DNA from: Natronorubrum thiooxidans
Lineage (GTDB): Archaea; Halobacteriota; Halobacteria; Halobacteriales; Natrialbaceae
Length of the DNA stretch: 64,000 nt
Direction: 5' to 3'
Assembly (NCBI RefSeq): GCF_900156475.1
Contig: NZ_FTNR01000002.1
Span: forward strand, 310,001-374,000
Shown: piece after piece, positions 8,502 through 16,812 of the stretch
Position numbering within the stretch: position 1 is the stretch's first letter
Layout of the letters: every line of letters starts with the position of its first letter
Made by a program: the position numbers and the translations under genes
Notes under the pieces: model-generated
The model's database searches: none
What the model saw: the letters and a program-made list of their open reading frames with translations, nothing else
What the model was told of the DNA's origin: nothing

Positions 8502-8888
8502 GTGTCCTATACAACAAACAAGCGAGTTGACGGGGCGTTCGACGACGTCGTCGGGATGACGATCGATGCACTCGAAGACGCGGGGTTCGGCGTCCTCTGC
8601 GATATCGACGTTCAGGCGACGTTCGCAACGAAACTCGAGGAGGAGTTCCGTCAGTACAGAATTCTGGGCGCGTGCAATCCCGGGTTGGCACATCAGGGCC
8701 TCGAGGAGGATCTCGATCTCGGAACGCTCCTGCCGTGCAACGTCGTCGTCTACGAGGACGATGCCGGCGACGTGATCGTCAGCGCCGTCGATCCCGGCCA
8801 GTTGCTCGCCGTCGCCGACAACCCGGCACTCGAGTCGATCAGCGATGATGCCAACGACCGGTTCGAACAGGCTTTTGAGAGTCTCTAA
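8502..8888 (+). CDS. DUF302 domain-containing protein
   Basis: A 128-residue DUF302 protein. The family signature is present in order: FDDVVGMTIDALEDAGFGVL, then EFRQYRILGACNP, then LLPCNVVVYED. DUF302 has a small alpha/beta fold found with sulfur, redox and heavy-metal genes; its function is unclear. GTG at 8502 (giving MSYTTNKRV) matches the usual family start; an upstream ATG at 8475 would add nine atypical residues. The cysteines in GACNP and LPCNV are conserved in the family. Confidence 0.82.
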   Translation: MSYTTNKRVDGAFDDVVGMTIDALEDAGFGVLCDIDVQATFATKLEEEFRQYRILGACNPGLAHQGLEEDLDLGTLLPCNVVVYEDDAGDVIVSAVDPGQLLAVADNPALESISDDANDRFEQAFESL

Positions 8889-8974
8889 TCAGGTTCCTGC
8901 GTTCTCAGCGACAGTTCTCGCTGTGGTCGCCACGGCCCGGACGAACTGAGCGCCACACCAGCGCCGGCGTTGTG

Positions 8975-9865
8975 TCATCTGTCCCGCTTCGGTCGACGAT
9001 CCGTGGCCGAGACAGGAGTCTCGTCCCGAGTCACAGCGGTCGACGAATCGGTCGGCGACTCGAGCGAGCGCAGGAACTGGGCCAGTAGCGCGAGACTCGA
9101 GGCCGAAAGTAATCCGAACACGACGAGGACGGGCATCGGAACGCCGTCGCCGTCACGGATCATGAATACGGCCATCGCCAGGACGGCCAGACTGAGCGTC
9201 GCCGCCTTCACGAGAAGGACGGCGGTGAACGCGTACCCCCACGCTCGGCGCTTCCGGAGCCAGTGTGCCGAGAGCAGGAACGCCGGCAGGATGATCCCCA
9301 GATCGAGCGAGTAAATGACGGATGTCGGGAGCGCCGCCTCGGCGACGCTCGGGGGGACTGTCCCGGCGACAATCGCCGGCAGAATCTCCGCCAGCCACAG
9401 GACCGCGACCAGCACCGCCAGCACCACCTGAAAGGCGACGTACGGCCGAACGGACAGGTCGCCGGCGGCTGCTTTTAGTTCCGCGGCCTCGAGTCGGGCC
9501 AGTCCGCCGACGAACGTGACCAGCGTGAGCCACAGCAGCGTCGTGTAGACCAGATACAGCTCGTTAAATGCCGTCATGAACGCGTACGACGCGTAGGTGT
9601 ACAGCAGGTAGCCGTCCACGCCGAGCCAGACGATGTAGCCTCGCAACGAGCCTCGAGCGGCGTGGTAGAGCGCGATCGCGAAGATGGGAAGCGCAACGAC
9701 CAGCGTCAGCAGATCCTGTCCGTAGACCTGCGGTAAGAGGACCGGTGCGTCGCGGTAGAACCCGGGGACGAACAGCCCGACGGTCGTCGCGATGCCCGCG
9801 AGGACGAGCGTCGCCACCGAGGCGAGGACGTACGGCCGCGGCAGTGCTCTCTCAGCGCTGGTCAT
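8975..9865 (-). CDS. Polytopic membrane protein, function unknown
   Basis: A 296-residue hydrophobic protein with about eight predicted membrane segments and a polar C-terminal tail rich in Ser, Thr and Arg (from about residue 265). I see no catalytic motif and do not recognise the family. It starts at the ATG at 9865, followed by a basic stretch and the first membrane segment. No partner gene is directly adjacent. The 282-nt gap upstream contains structured repeat copy 4. Confidence 0.7.
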   Translation of the reverse strand: MTSAERALPRPYVLASVATLVLAGIATTVGLFVPGFYRDAPVLLPQVYGQDLLTLVVALPIFAIALYHAARGSLRGYIVWLGVDGYLLYTYASYAFMTAFNELYLVYTTLLWLTLVTFVGGLARLEAAELKAAAGDLSVRPYVAFQVVLAVLVAVLWLAEILPAIVAGTVPPSVAEAALPTSVIYSLDLGIILPAFLLSAHWLRKRRAWGYAFTAVLLVKAATLSLAVLAMAVFMIRDGDGVPMPVLVVFGLLSASSLALLAQFLRSLESPTDSSTAVTRDETPVSATDRRPKRDR

Positions 9866-10066
9866 GACACCCCTCGTGAACCGGCTCGTCGTGCATCGTC
9901 GTGTCGGAGTCGTCGAATCTGGGTCACGCCTTCATCACCGTTGACACTCTCTCGGATAGAATACGACATAAAGGGCGCGACCGAGAAGCGGTCGCCGGGA
10001 GCACCGCCCGTCGGCGAGCCGCGAGCGCGGACATGCGGACGCCTTTCGACGCACTGTTTGGGCGCC

Positions 10067-10140
10067 CATACGGACTGCTGTCAGTCAGTTCCATCGCAAC
10101 CGCTGGCGGTTTGTGGTTGCGCCGGGACATCGGTACAGCA
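10067..10140 (+). repeat. Dispersed structured repeat, copy 4
   Basis: The copy begins CATACGGACTGCTGTCAGTC and ends at GGTACAGCA. TGCTGT pairs with ACAGCA as the outer stem, and CGCAACC pairs with GGTTGCG as the inner stem. The inner stem bases differ from copies 1 and 2 but still pair. Unlike the other copies, no intact gene ends just before it in the sense direction. Confidence 0.68.
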
Positions 10141-10147
10141 ACCTGTC

Positions 10148-10501
10148 TCACTCGTCGTCGGCCGCCGCCAGTGCCACCGGATCGGGGTACGACTCGAGGT
10201 CGCGAACCTCCTGTGTGGCCCGTCCGTCGTCCGACTCGTAGTACCGGTGTCGTTGGATCCACTCCGTCGCTCTATCGTACCGGATCGCCACGCGCTCCAT
10301 GACCTCCTCGCCGCGGTCGGGATCGGTGTGGATCGAGACCGTCTCGTAGGCCTCGATCTGGTAATCCCCGTCGGCGTAGCCCGTTACCTCGAGCGTCGTG
10401 CGCTCGGGTTCGAGTTCCTCGACAGCGTACTCGAGGAGGCGGTCAGCCAACTCGTCGAGGATCGCAAGCGAGGGAATCCCGGTGTCGTCGCTCGTGGTCA
10501 T
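10148..10501 (-). CDS. Conserved haloarchaeal protein, function unknown
   Basis: A 117-residue acidic soluble protein with no cysteine and no membrane segment. It contains an alpha/beta-like middle region (LEVTGYADGDYQIEAYETV) and an aromatic basic patch (WIQRHRYYES). I do not recognise a named family. The start is the ATG at 10501. Neighbours give no functional hint. Confidence 0.6.
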   Translation of the reverse strand: MTTSDDTGIPSLAILDELADRLLEYAVEELEPERTTLEVTGYADGDYQIEAYETVSIHTDPDRGEEVMERVAIRYDRATEWIQRHRYYESDDGRATQEVRDLESYPDPVALAAADDE

Positions 10502-10924
10502 CGGTCAGGAATCGAAACGTAGTTGGCTCCTTGCATCAAGTGATCGAGACGTCGGCCAAGCGGGTGCGCGGTCCGTTCGAGCACGCAGCCAGCTACCATC
10601 TCACTCGAGTTAATCGTTCGCCCTTGAGCGAGCCGATCACGGCCGGAGCGTGGATCGAACGACCCTTCGCCGGAGATGAGCCCGTAGCCGAACGCAGCGC
10701 AAGCCCGACGACGACGCCCCAGAGCGGCCAGATCGGGAGCCGGACCCACCGCGCTGTACGGGAGAGCGCAATCGAGGGGAGTCCGCACCGATCGGTCCTT
10801 TCGTGTCATCAACCACGAACGTTCGCGTCATTCTCGGTTCGCAGGAACGACTGACGTGACCCGGATCGCAGCAGGCCCGCTTGAAGCGACCACGAGCAGA
10901 ACGACAACGAGTGCTCGAGCGGCG
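10502..10924. other. 423-nt gap without a convincing gene
   Basis: Open frames here have poor haloarchaeal codon bias and no recognisable similarity. One minus-strand frame around 10640-10770 encodes a short hydrophobic stretch (RLPIWPLWGVVVGLALR) but lacks a start codon. It may be the remnant of a small membrane protein. No repeat or operator was seen. Confidence 0.4.
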
Positions 10925-12070
10925 TCAGGCCGCGCAGTTGTTCGGTCCGAGCTCGAGTTCCGTCGCTTCCGCCGGGTCGTCGAGGGCATCCCGGCCCGTG
11001 TTCAGTTCGATCACGCGCTCGTAGTTCGGCGGCTTCTCGGGGGCGTTCTCGGTCAACCGGCTGACGAATTCCGCCTCCTCGAGGCCGAGCAAGTCGAGGT
11101 CGTCGCGGAGGTCGCCGAGTCGAGCCGCGATCGGGTCGCCCGGCGAACCGACCTCGTATCGGCCGTCTGTCGTGACCGAGACGTGGCCCGGCAGGATTCG
11201 CGTGTCGTCTGGCAACTCGAGGATCGTCTCGTGGAGCGACTCGTACAGCAGTTCGGCACCGGTGGCGGCGTCCTCGTCACCGAACTGGAGTTCCGTGCGG
11301 CCGACAGACTCGACGAACAGCGTATCGCCAGTCAACAGCGCCTCGCCGTCGACGAGGTAGTTCACCATCTCGGAAGTGTGTCCCGGCGTGTGCAGGATCT
11401 CGATCTCGACGTCGCCGATCTCGATCGTCTCACCGTCGGTGAGCGGTTCGTACTCGTAGTCAACGTCGCGATCAGTGGCCGCCTCACCGAGGTGGTAGGG
11501 CACGTCGAGCGTCTCCGCGAGCGTCCGACCGCCGGAGATGTGGTCGGCGTGGACGTGCGTGTCGAGGACCCGATCGATAGTGACCCCGGCTTCGCCAGCG
11601 ACGAGCGTAAACTGGTCGATCTGGCGCGTCGGGTCGACGACGACGGCGCTCTCGGCGGCTCTCGAGCCGACGACGTAGCCCAGACAGCCTTTCGCGCGCC
11701 GCTGGAGTTGCGCGAGAAACAGGTCGTCGTTTTGCGTCTCGATCGGGACGACCTCGTACACCGTGCTCCAGTCTTCCATCCCGCCTTTGACCACAGAGAC
11801 GTCGTTGTAGCCGTGTTGCTCGAGTTCGAAGCTAAACGGTGTTGACGTGAGTCCCTTGCCACAGATGGCGACGATCGACTGGCCGTCGGCCAGTTCGTCC
11901 ACGCGGTCCAGTTGTTCCTCGGAGAAGTCGTCGTCGGGTCCGAACGGGACGTTCTCGGCGCCGGGGATGTGCCACTGCTCATAGCTCTCTTTAGGTCGCG
12001 TATCGACGAGTGCAAACGGCTCGCCGGCATCGAGCTTGTCCGCGAGTCGCTCGGCAGTAATTTGGTCCAT
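10925..12070 (-). CDS. Rhodanese-metallo-beta-lactamase fusion (persulfide dioxygenase-like)
   Basis: A 381-residue protein. Residues 1-105 form a rhodanese domain with the active-site cysteine C70 in CGKGLTS. Residues about 120-330 form an MBL-fold domain with H172-x-H174-x-D176-H177 and the GDTLFVESVGRTEL stretch of the ETHE1/persulfide dioxygenase group. Such enzymes oxidise glutathione- or protein-bound persulfide to sulfite. Here the rhodanese part is N-terminal, the reverse of known PDO-rhodanese fusions. The last residues, LGPNNCAA, are shared with the paralog next door. No regulon palindrome was found upstream. Confidence 0.88.
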   Translation of the reverse strand: MDQITAERLADKLDAGEPFALVDTRPKESYEQWHIPGAENVPFGPDDDFSEEQLDRVDELADGQSIVAICGKGLTSTPFSFELEQHGYNDVSVVKGGMEDWSTVYEVVPIETQNDDLFLAQLQRRAKGCLGYVVGSRAAESAVVVDPTRQIDQFTLVAGEAGVTIDRVLDTHVHADHISGGRTLAETLDVPYHLGEAATDRDVDYEYEPLTDGETIEIGDVEIEILHTPGHTSEMVNYLVDGEALLTGDTLFVESVGRTELQFGDEDAATGAELLYESLHETILELPDDTRILPGHVSVTTDGRYEVGSPGDPIAARLGDLRDDLDLLGLEEAEFVSRLTENAPEKPPNYERVIELNTGRDALDDPAEATELELGPNNCAA

Positions 12071-12167
12071 AAGTGGGATGCACCGACAACACTAGTCCCG
12101 TATCGATACGCATAGCTACCCGCCTTGCAACAGCGACCCCGCCAGCACCGGGTTTGAGCCGACCGAG

Positions 12168-13283
12168 TCAGTTCGCCGCGCAGTTGTTCGGCCCGAGTTC
12201 AAGTTCCGCGGCGTCATCGGTCAGCGGTTCTTTGCCCCAGTTGATGGCTTTGATCTGATTGTAGTTCGCCGGTTCGTCGGAGAGGCCGTCGACGATGGTC
12301 TGGACGAACGCGTCGCGGTCGTCCATGCCGAACAGGTCGTTGGTCGCCTCGAGTTCGCCGAGCGTCGTCGCGAGGGGTCGGATCTCCTCGTCGCTGAAGT
12401 GGCCGGGGAGGACGACCAGCTCGTCGGGCAGGTCGGCGAGCCGGTCGAGGCTCTCGAAGAGTGCGCGCGCCCCCTCGCGGACGTCGGCCTCGTCAGTTCC
12501 CTCAAGATCGGGCCGCCCGACGCTTCTGATGAACAGCGTATCGCCGGACAGCAGCCCGTCGCCGATGCGAAGGGAGACGCTGCCGGGGGTATGGCCGGGC
12601 GTGTGGAGGACCTCGAGGTCGCGGTCACCGACGGCGATGCTGTCGCCGTCTGCGATCGACGCGTAGCCCTCGAGGTCGCCGCCGTCGGCGTCGTGCAGGT
12701 AGTACGGAACATCGAACTCGTCGGCCATCGGCCGGCCACCGCTGACGTGGTCCGCGTGGGCGTGCGTGTCGACGACGCCGACGATCTCGACGCCCTGGTC
12801 GTCGGCGACGCGTCGGTACTGGTCGACGTACATACTCGGATCGACCACGACGGCCTCGTCACCGTCGGCGACGAGATACGAAATACAGCCGGTTCCAGGG
12901 CGGACGACCTGCGTGACGCCGTCGACGCTGTCGACGTCGTACGTGACGTGAACCCGTCCCCAGCCGTTCATGCCGTCGGCCATCGACCGGGCGTCGTGGC
13001 CGTGGTCGCGGAGGACGTCCGCAGCGGTTGCGGACGTGATACCGGCGACACAGACGATGGCGATTTCCTCGTCGTCCGGGAACTCCTCGAGCGAGGCCTC
13101 GAGTTCGGAGACGTCTCCCTCGAGCAACTGATCGTAGATCGGGAGGTTGTAACTGCCCTCGACGTGCCACTCGTCGTAGTCGTCCTCGTTTCGAACGTCG
13201 AGGATGAACAGGTCGTCGTCGTCGCGTCGGGCGGCGACTTCGTCCGGAGCGATCGTCGGGTCTACGCCTTCTGTCTTGCTCAT
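12168..13283 (-). CDS. Rhodanese-metallo-beta-lactamase fusion, paralog
   Basis: A 371-residue paralog of the preceding gene with the same order: rhodanese (residues 1-108, active-site C78 in CVAGITS), then an MBL domain with H174, H176, D178 and H179 (THAHADH) and GDTLFIRSVGRPDL. It ends LGPNNCAAN. The frame extends upstream, but the ATG at 13283 starts the rhodanese domain and follows a TTTATTATC TATA-like element at 13308-13316. The expected role is handling of sulfane sulfur or persulfides. The two genes are in tandem, 97 nt apart. Confidence 0.88.
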   Translation of the reverse strand: MSKTEGVDPTIAPDEVAARRDDDDLFILDVRNEDDYDEWHVEGSYNLPIYDQLLEGDVSELEASLEEFPDDEEIAIVCVAGITSATAADVLRDHGHDARSMADGMNGWGRVHVTYDVDSVDGVTQVVRPGTGCISYLVADGDEAVVVDPSMYVDQYRRVADDQGVEIVGVVDTHAHADHVSGGRPMADEFDVPYYLHDADGGDLEGYASIADGDSIAVGDRDLEVLHTPGHTPGSVSLRIGDGLLSGDTLFIRSVGRPDLEGTDEADVREGARALFESLDRLADLPDELVVLPGHFSDEEIRPLATTLGELEATNDLFGMDDRDAFVQTIVDGLSDEPANYNQIKAINWGKEPLTDDAAELELGPNNCAAN

Positions 13284-13398
13284 ATCACTCAATACTACGC
13301 ACAGGACGATAATAAAGCTGCCCGCCATATGACGGTATGGGTCGTCGTCTTCTGAGAGGCACACCCACAAAAATCGAAACGTGGACTCGAGACTGTCG

Positions 13399-13743
13399 CT
13401 ACGCCGCCATGTTGCGACACGACTCGGCACACTCCGGCAGAACGTCGGCACACACCTGACAGTGCTCGTGGTCGAACTGCGCGCATTCGTCGGCACACGC
13501 CTCGCACGCGTCCGCGCAGACGCTCGCCAGTTCGCCATGGTAGTCCGAATCGCGGGCCATCAGTCGGGCGTGCAGCGTCGTCAGATCAGCGACGTCGCGA
13601 CAGAGTCGGATACACTCGGCCATCTCCTCGCCGTGGTCTGCACAGGCATCTGCACACCACTCACAGGCCTGAGCAGCCTCGAGGCAGTTGTCGATACACG
13701 CTTCCATCTGGTCGTCCGAATGTGCGAGTTGTTGTAACGACAT
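13399..13743 (-). CDS. Cysteine-rich four-helix bundle protein (DUF326/Csp-like)
   Basis: A 114-residue protein with about 17 cysteines spaced along amphipathic helices (patterns C-x3-C, C-x2-C and C-x6-C, for example ACEWCADAC and CADVLPECAESC). This spacing is that of the DUF326/copper storage protein group, where the cysteines line the inside of a four-helix bundle and bind many Cu(I) ions. The family role is metal storage or detoxification; metal identity here is inferred. It lies between the rhodanese-MBL pair and a DsbA-like gene, in the same direction. Confidence 0.85.
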   Translation of the reverse strand: MSLQQLAHSDDQMEACIDNCLEAAQACEWCADACADHGEEMAECIRLCRDVADLTTLHARLMARDSDYHGELASVCADACEACADECAQFDHEHCQVCADVLPECAESCRNMAA

Positions 13744-13895
13744 TGCAAGAATCAGATCACCGTGATTTTCAATCAGCCTCGCGCATGCCGGTGCAAGCCA
13801 GCGTCGAAGTCAACTCCTGCACCTGTCGATCGAGAAACGCGCTCTGGAGTCGACGATGTGTGCCATCACCGGTGGCTCGTCGACGGCAGTCGTCG

Positions 13896-14630
13896 TTAGG
13901 CGTCTTCGATCCGCTCGATTGCCTCGTCGAATCGGTCGTTCGGCTGTGCGCCGACGAGTCGCCCAGCCGTTTCGGCGGCCGGGTTGAAGACGATGAACGT
14001 CGGTGTCCCCGACACGCGGAGCGACTGTGCCCGTTCCCCGTCGGTTTCGACCTCGGCTTCGAGTTCCGATCGACGGTCCTCGAGACACGACTCGAGAGCC
14101 TCGGCGTCGACACCGGAGACCGAACGGGTGTACTCGATGAGGTTGTCAGTGGCGGCCCAGCCCGCGTTCTTCTCGCCCTGTTCGTCGAACACCGCCGTAT
14201 GCCAGTTCCAGTACGCCGTTGGCTCGTCCTCGCGGACCTGGTCCCAGACGCACTTGCTAGCGACTGCGGCGGTCATCGAGTCCGCGCCGAAGTACGCCAG
14301 CGGAACGAACACGATTCGAACCTGCCCCGGTTCGACGTACTCCGAGACGAGGTTGGGGAGCGTCTCCCGTTCGAACTGCTCGCAGAACGGACACTGAAAG
14401 TCGGTCCAGTAGTAGAGCTCGAGCGGTGCGTCGGGCGAGCCCATAATCGCCTTTCCGGCGAGGTCGACGCCCAGCGGGGACGTCTCGTCGCTCGAGTGGA
14501 ACGTCGCCGACTGGGCGTGGGCAGTGTCCTCGTCGGAGTCGGAGCGTGTGAAATAATACGCGCCGCCAGCGCCGAGTGTCACGACTGACCCGGCGAGGAA
14601 GGCGCGACGGGATGGCTGATCGAGCGACAT
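13896..14630 (-). CDS. DsbA-like thioredoxin-fold protein with Tat signal
   Basis: A 244-residue exported protein. The N-terminus has a twin-arginine motif (S-R-R-A-F-L at residues 7-12) and a hydrophobic segment ending about residue 27. The thioredoxin fold carries C80-P-F-C83 and the cis-proline loop SGTPTF, with an inserted helical region containing the Tyr/Trp-rich stretch AYWNWH. It probably oxidises or isomerises thiols outside the membrane, where VKOR could reoxidise it. It is divergent from two CxxC membrane proteins. Confidence 0.88.
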   Translation of the reverse strand: MSLDQPSRRAFLAGSVVTLGAGGAYYFTRSDSDEDTAHAQSATFHSSDETSPLGVDLAGKAIMGSPDAPLELYYWTDFQCPFCEQFERETLPNLVSEYVEPGQVRIVFVPLAYFGADSMTAAVASKCVWDQVREDEPTAYWNWHTAVFDEQGEKNAGWAATDNLIEYTRSVSGVDAEALESCLEDRRSELEAEVETDGERAQSLRVSGTPTFIVFNPAAETAGRLVGAQPNDRFDEAIERIEDA

Positions 14631-14739
14631 CTGGTAGTGTGCGGTCGTTCACGGGACGTGACTGTAACGGAGTCGTCGATTTGCTGAGTCAGCAAAACAG
14701 AGCCGCTCATTTCAGTTCCCCCTGCATCGGTTCACGTAA

Positions 14740-15288
14740 ATGCTCTCGCGGAACTCGATTCGGGGATACCTGACGAACCTCTCCGCAGCGGTCTGGTACC
14801 CGTTCGAGACGTGGCGAGGAACGATCGGACTCCTCGTCGTCGCGTTCGTGACGTACGTCCTCTTGATCTTGAGTACGATGCCGGAGTTCTCGCTCCAGAT
14901 GCTCGGCGACGGCGTCCACTGGTTCGAGTACGTCCTCGTCTCGTTAACGGAGACGGTGTACCGCACCGACGGCTGGACCGGATTGGGAACGATCGTCCTC
15001 TACGCGCTGCTCTCGGGTGTCGCCATCGTCAACGCCGCCGCACAGCTTCGCGTCGTCGGCCTCTCGAGTCTCACCGACCTGTCCGGGGTGCTCCCCGGCC
15101 TCCTCGCGTCGGGCTGTGCGAGCTGTGGCGCTGGACTGCTCGGTTTTCTCGGCTTCGCGGGCGGACTGGCACTGCTGCCCTACGACGGCGCGTTGCTTCG
15201 CGTCGGTGGCCTCGCGCTCTTGCTCTTCTTCCTCGGGCGTGCGGGCCATCCTGAGCAGTGTGCGGTTCCGACGGAGGTGTCGCGATGA
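14740..15288 (+). CDS. Membrane protein with intramembrane CASC motif
   Basis: A 182-residue protein with about five membrane segments. A C-A-S-C pair sits in the glycine-rich stretch SGCASCGAGLLG at about residues 125-136, beside a predicted helix. I do not recognise a named family. The CxxC suggests thiol redox work or metal binding in the membrane. It overlaps the next gene (ATGA), so both are likely cotranslated. The divergent DsbA-like gene lies 109 nt away. Confidence 0.7.
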   Translation: MLSRNSIRGYLTNLSAAVWYPFETWRGTIGLLVVAFVTYVLLILSTMPEFSLQMLGDGVHWFEYVLVSLTETVYRTDGWTGLGTIVLYALLSGVAIVNAAAQLRVVGLSSLTDLSGVLPGLLASGCASCGAGLLGFLGFAGGLALLPYDGALLRVGGLALLLFFLGRAGHPEQCAVPTEVSR

Positions 15289-15776
15289 CGGCCCCACGCA
15301 CGCTCGGAGCGATCCGCTCGAATCCGCGAGCGATCCTGTGGGGAACGGCCGCCGCCGTCGGCGTCTTCTCGCTGTTCGGTCTCGTCACCGGACTCATCCC
15401 GAACCCGCTGTACGTTCGGATGGTTCCCCGGACACCGACGGATTACCTGTTTCTGACCCTGACCGCGCTGCTGGCGGGTGTCTATATCGCACAGCGGCTA
15501 TCGACCGACGTCGATACCGACCTCGAGAGGACGGGCGAGGGAGACGGCTCGGGCACGGGATCGGAGGACCGCTGGGCGATGGGCGGACTGATCGGTGGCT
15601 TTCTCGCGGTCGGCTGTCCGATCTGTAATGCCTTCCTGCTCGCGCTGTTCAGTTCGTCGGCGCTGATGACGTACTTCGATCCGCTTCGGCCGCTGCTCGG
15701 TGCCATCTCCGTGGCGCTGCTGGCAGGGCTAATCTATACGCGCCACAAACGCACGTGTTCGACCTGTGCCACGTGA
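15285..15776 (+). CDS. Membrane protein with CPIC motif
   Basis: A 163-residue protein with about four membrane segments. It has a C-P-I-C pair in VGCPICNAF before the third segment and a C-terminal cysteine pair (TCSTCAT). The start at 15285 overlaps the previous stop as ATGA. It has the same architecture as its partner, suggesting that the two form a heteromer that carries thiol electrons or a metal. An N-terminal extension in frame (GTG region) is judged non-coding because of the coupling overlap. Confidence 0.7.
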   Translation: MTAPRTLGAIRSNPRAILWGTAAAVGVFSLFGLVTGLIPNPLYVRMVPRTPTDYLFLTLTALLAGVYIAQRLSTDVDTDLERTGEGDGSGTGSEDRWAMGGLIGGFLAVGCPICNAFLLALFSSSALMTYFDPLRPLLGAISVALLAGLIYTRHKRTCSTCAT

Positions 15777-15792
15777 TCGTGGGTGCTCAGGT

Positions 15793-15858
15793 GGTCTGCT
15801 GTCCCGGTTTACTGGTGCATCCGCAGGTGTGCCGGAACTGTCTTACAGTCGTCCGTCT
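15793..15858 (-). repeat. Dispersed structured repeat, copy 3
   Basis: On the minus strand it begins at the stop of the DUF2270 gene (TGAGACGGAC) and ends GGGACAGCAGACC. The outer stem CTGT/ACAG is kept; the inner stem is shorter than in other copies. It fills the space between two convergent gene ends. Confidence 0.62.
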
Positions 15859-16558
15859 CACTCGGACTCCTTCCAGTCGCCGGCCTCTGTCTCGCGAAAC
15901 TCCTCTTTCGCCTCGCGCTCGCGCGGCCAGAACGCGAGCACGAGAACGCCAACGTAGAACGTTCCGACGATCCCTGCGACGACCGCGCCGGGGGCAGACG
16001 CGATGGCCGCGGTATCGGGAAAGTTCTCGCCCGGCGCGAAGGCGGTGACGCGAAAGAGCCACGCGAGACAGAGCACGGTCAGCAGTGCAAAGTAGATGCG
16101 TCGCAGCCGGTTCGAGATCGCCTCGAGCAGCGTGATCTTCAGCGTCGGTCGCCGGTAGTCGTCGCTGAGTTCGGCTCGCCAGTCGCTGTGTTCGTCGCGT
16201 TGGGATGGGTCCAGCGTCGTTGCGAGGAAGTTCTGCTGGAGGAGTCGTACACGAGCACGATAGACGTCGTAGTCGCGATATCGCCGCGCCTCGATCAGGA
16301 GGAACATGTCGACGGCCAGCACGCCAACGAGGACGATGTAGTGGGGGTTGTCGGGGCTCGAGAACGCCCACGTGAGGATCGCGGCCATCACCGTGACGCT
16401 CCACGTCGTCGTTTGGTCGAGCGCGAACGCCAGGTCGTCTCGCGGGCGAGTTCCCCGCGATAGGCGTGACCCAGAACGGCATTTAGCTCCGAGAGATCGT
16501 AACCGAACTCCCGTCCCGGTTCGGCCTGTGTGGACTCGTCGTCGGTGGTGTCGGTCAT
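15858..16558 (-). pseudogene. DUF2270 membrane protein gene with a frameshift
   Basis: The 5' part, from ATG at 16558, encodes MTDTTDDESTQAEPG... and continues through a DUF2270-like stretch ending ARETTWRSR. The downstream part, in another frame, continues LDQTTTWSVTVMAAILTW and runs to the stop at 15858 with three further membrane segments. Joining them needs a one-base change near 16418-16424, so a single base appears to be missing. The rest of the gene is intact, so this is either a very recent mutation or a sequence error. DUF2270 has no known function. Confidence 0.75.
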
Positions 16559-16761
16559 CGGTTGCCCACTCTTTCGACGGCCGGCGAGAAATTAGTAGCC
16601 ACTGAACGGCAGTGTACACTTGATCGCGTATCGGCTGTACGATCGGTGAAACCCGTTCCAGCCGCTGCTACAGCGCCGGTCGAGTACGCGGCCAAACAAC
16701 GAGAATTGAGCATTCCAGCACGAGCAACCCGAGCGATGAGTGCGAGTCGACCAGTCCAATA

Positions 16762-16778
16762 TTGTGGAAACTGTACAA
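16762..16778 (+). promoter_or_regulatory. Palindromic operator upstream of CGIC thioredoxin
   Basis: TTGTG-GAAACTG-TACAA has arms with one mismatch and a 7-nt spacer. It is preceded by AATA and followed by AACACTCAAGT, a TATA-like element about 27 nt before the ATG at 16813. It belongs to the same operator family as the sites at 5874 and 7534. Confidence 0.72.
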
Positions 16779-16812
16779 AACACTCAAGTACTGGCGACTC
16801 GTTGTTTCGGTA

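Noticed and set aside
11172-11845. Long plus-strand frames opposite the rhodanese-MBL genes (also 12399-13355)
   Set aside because: They are shadows of high-GC coding DNA on the other strand. The minus-strand products have complete catalytic motifs.
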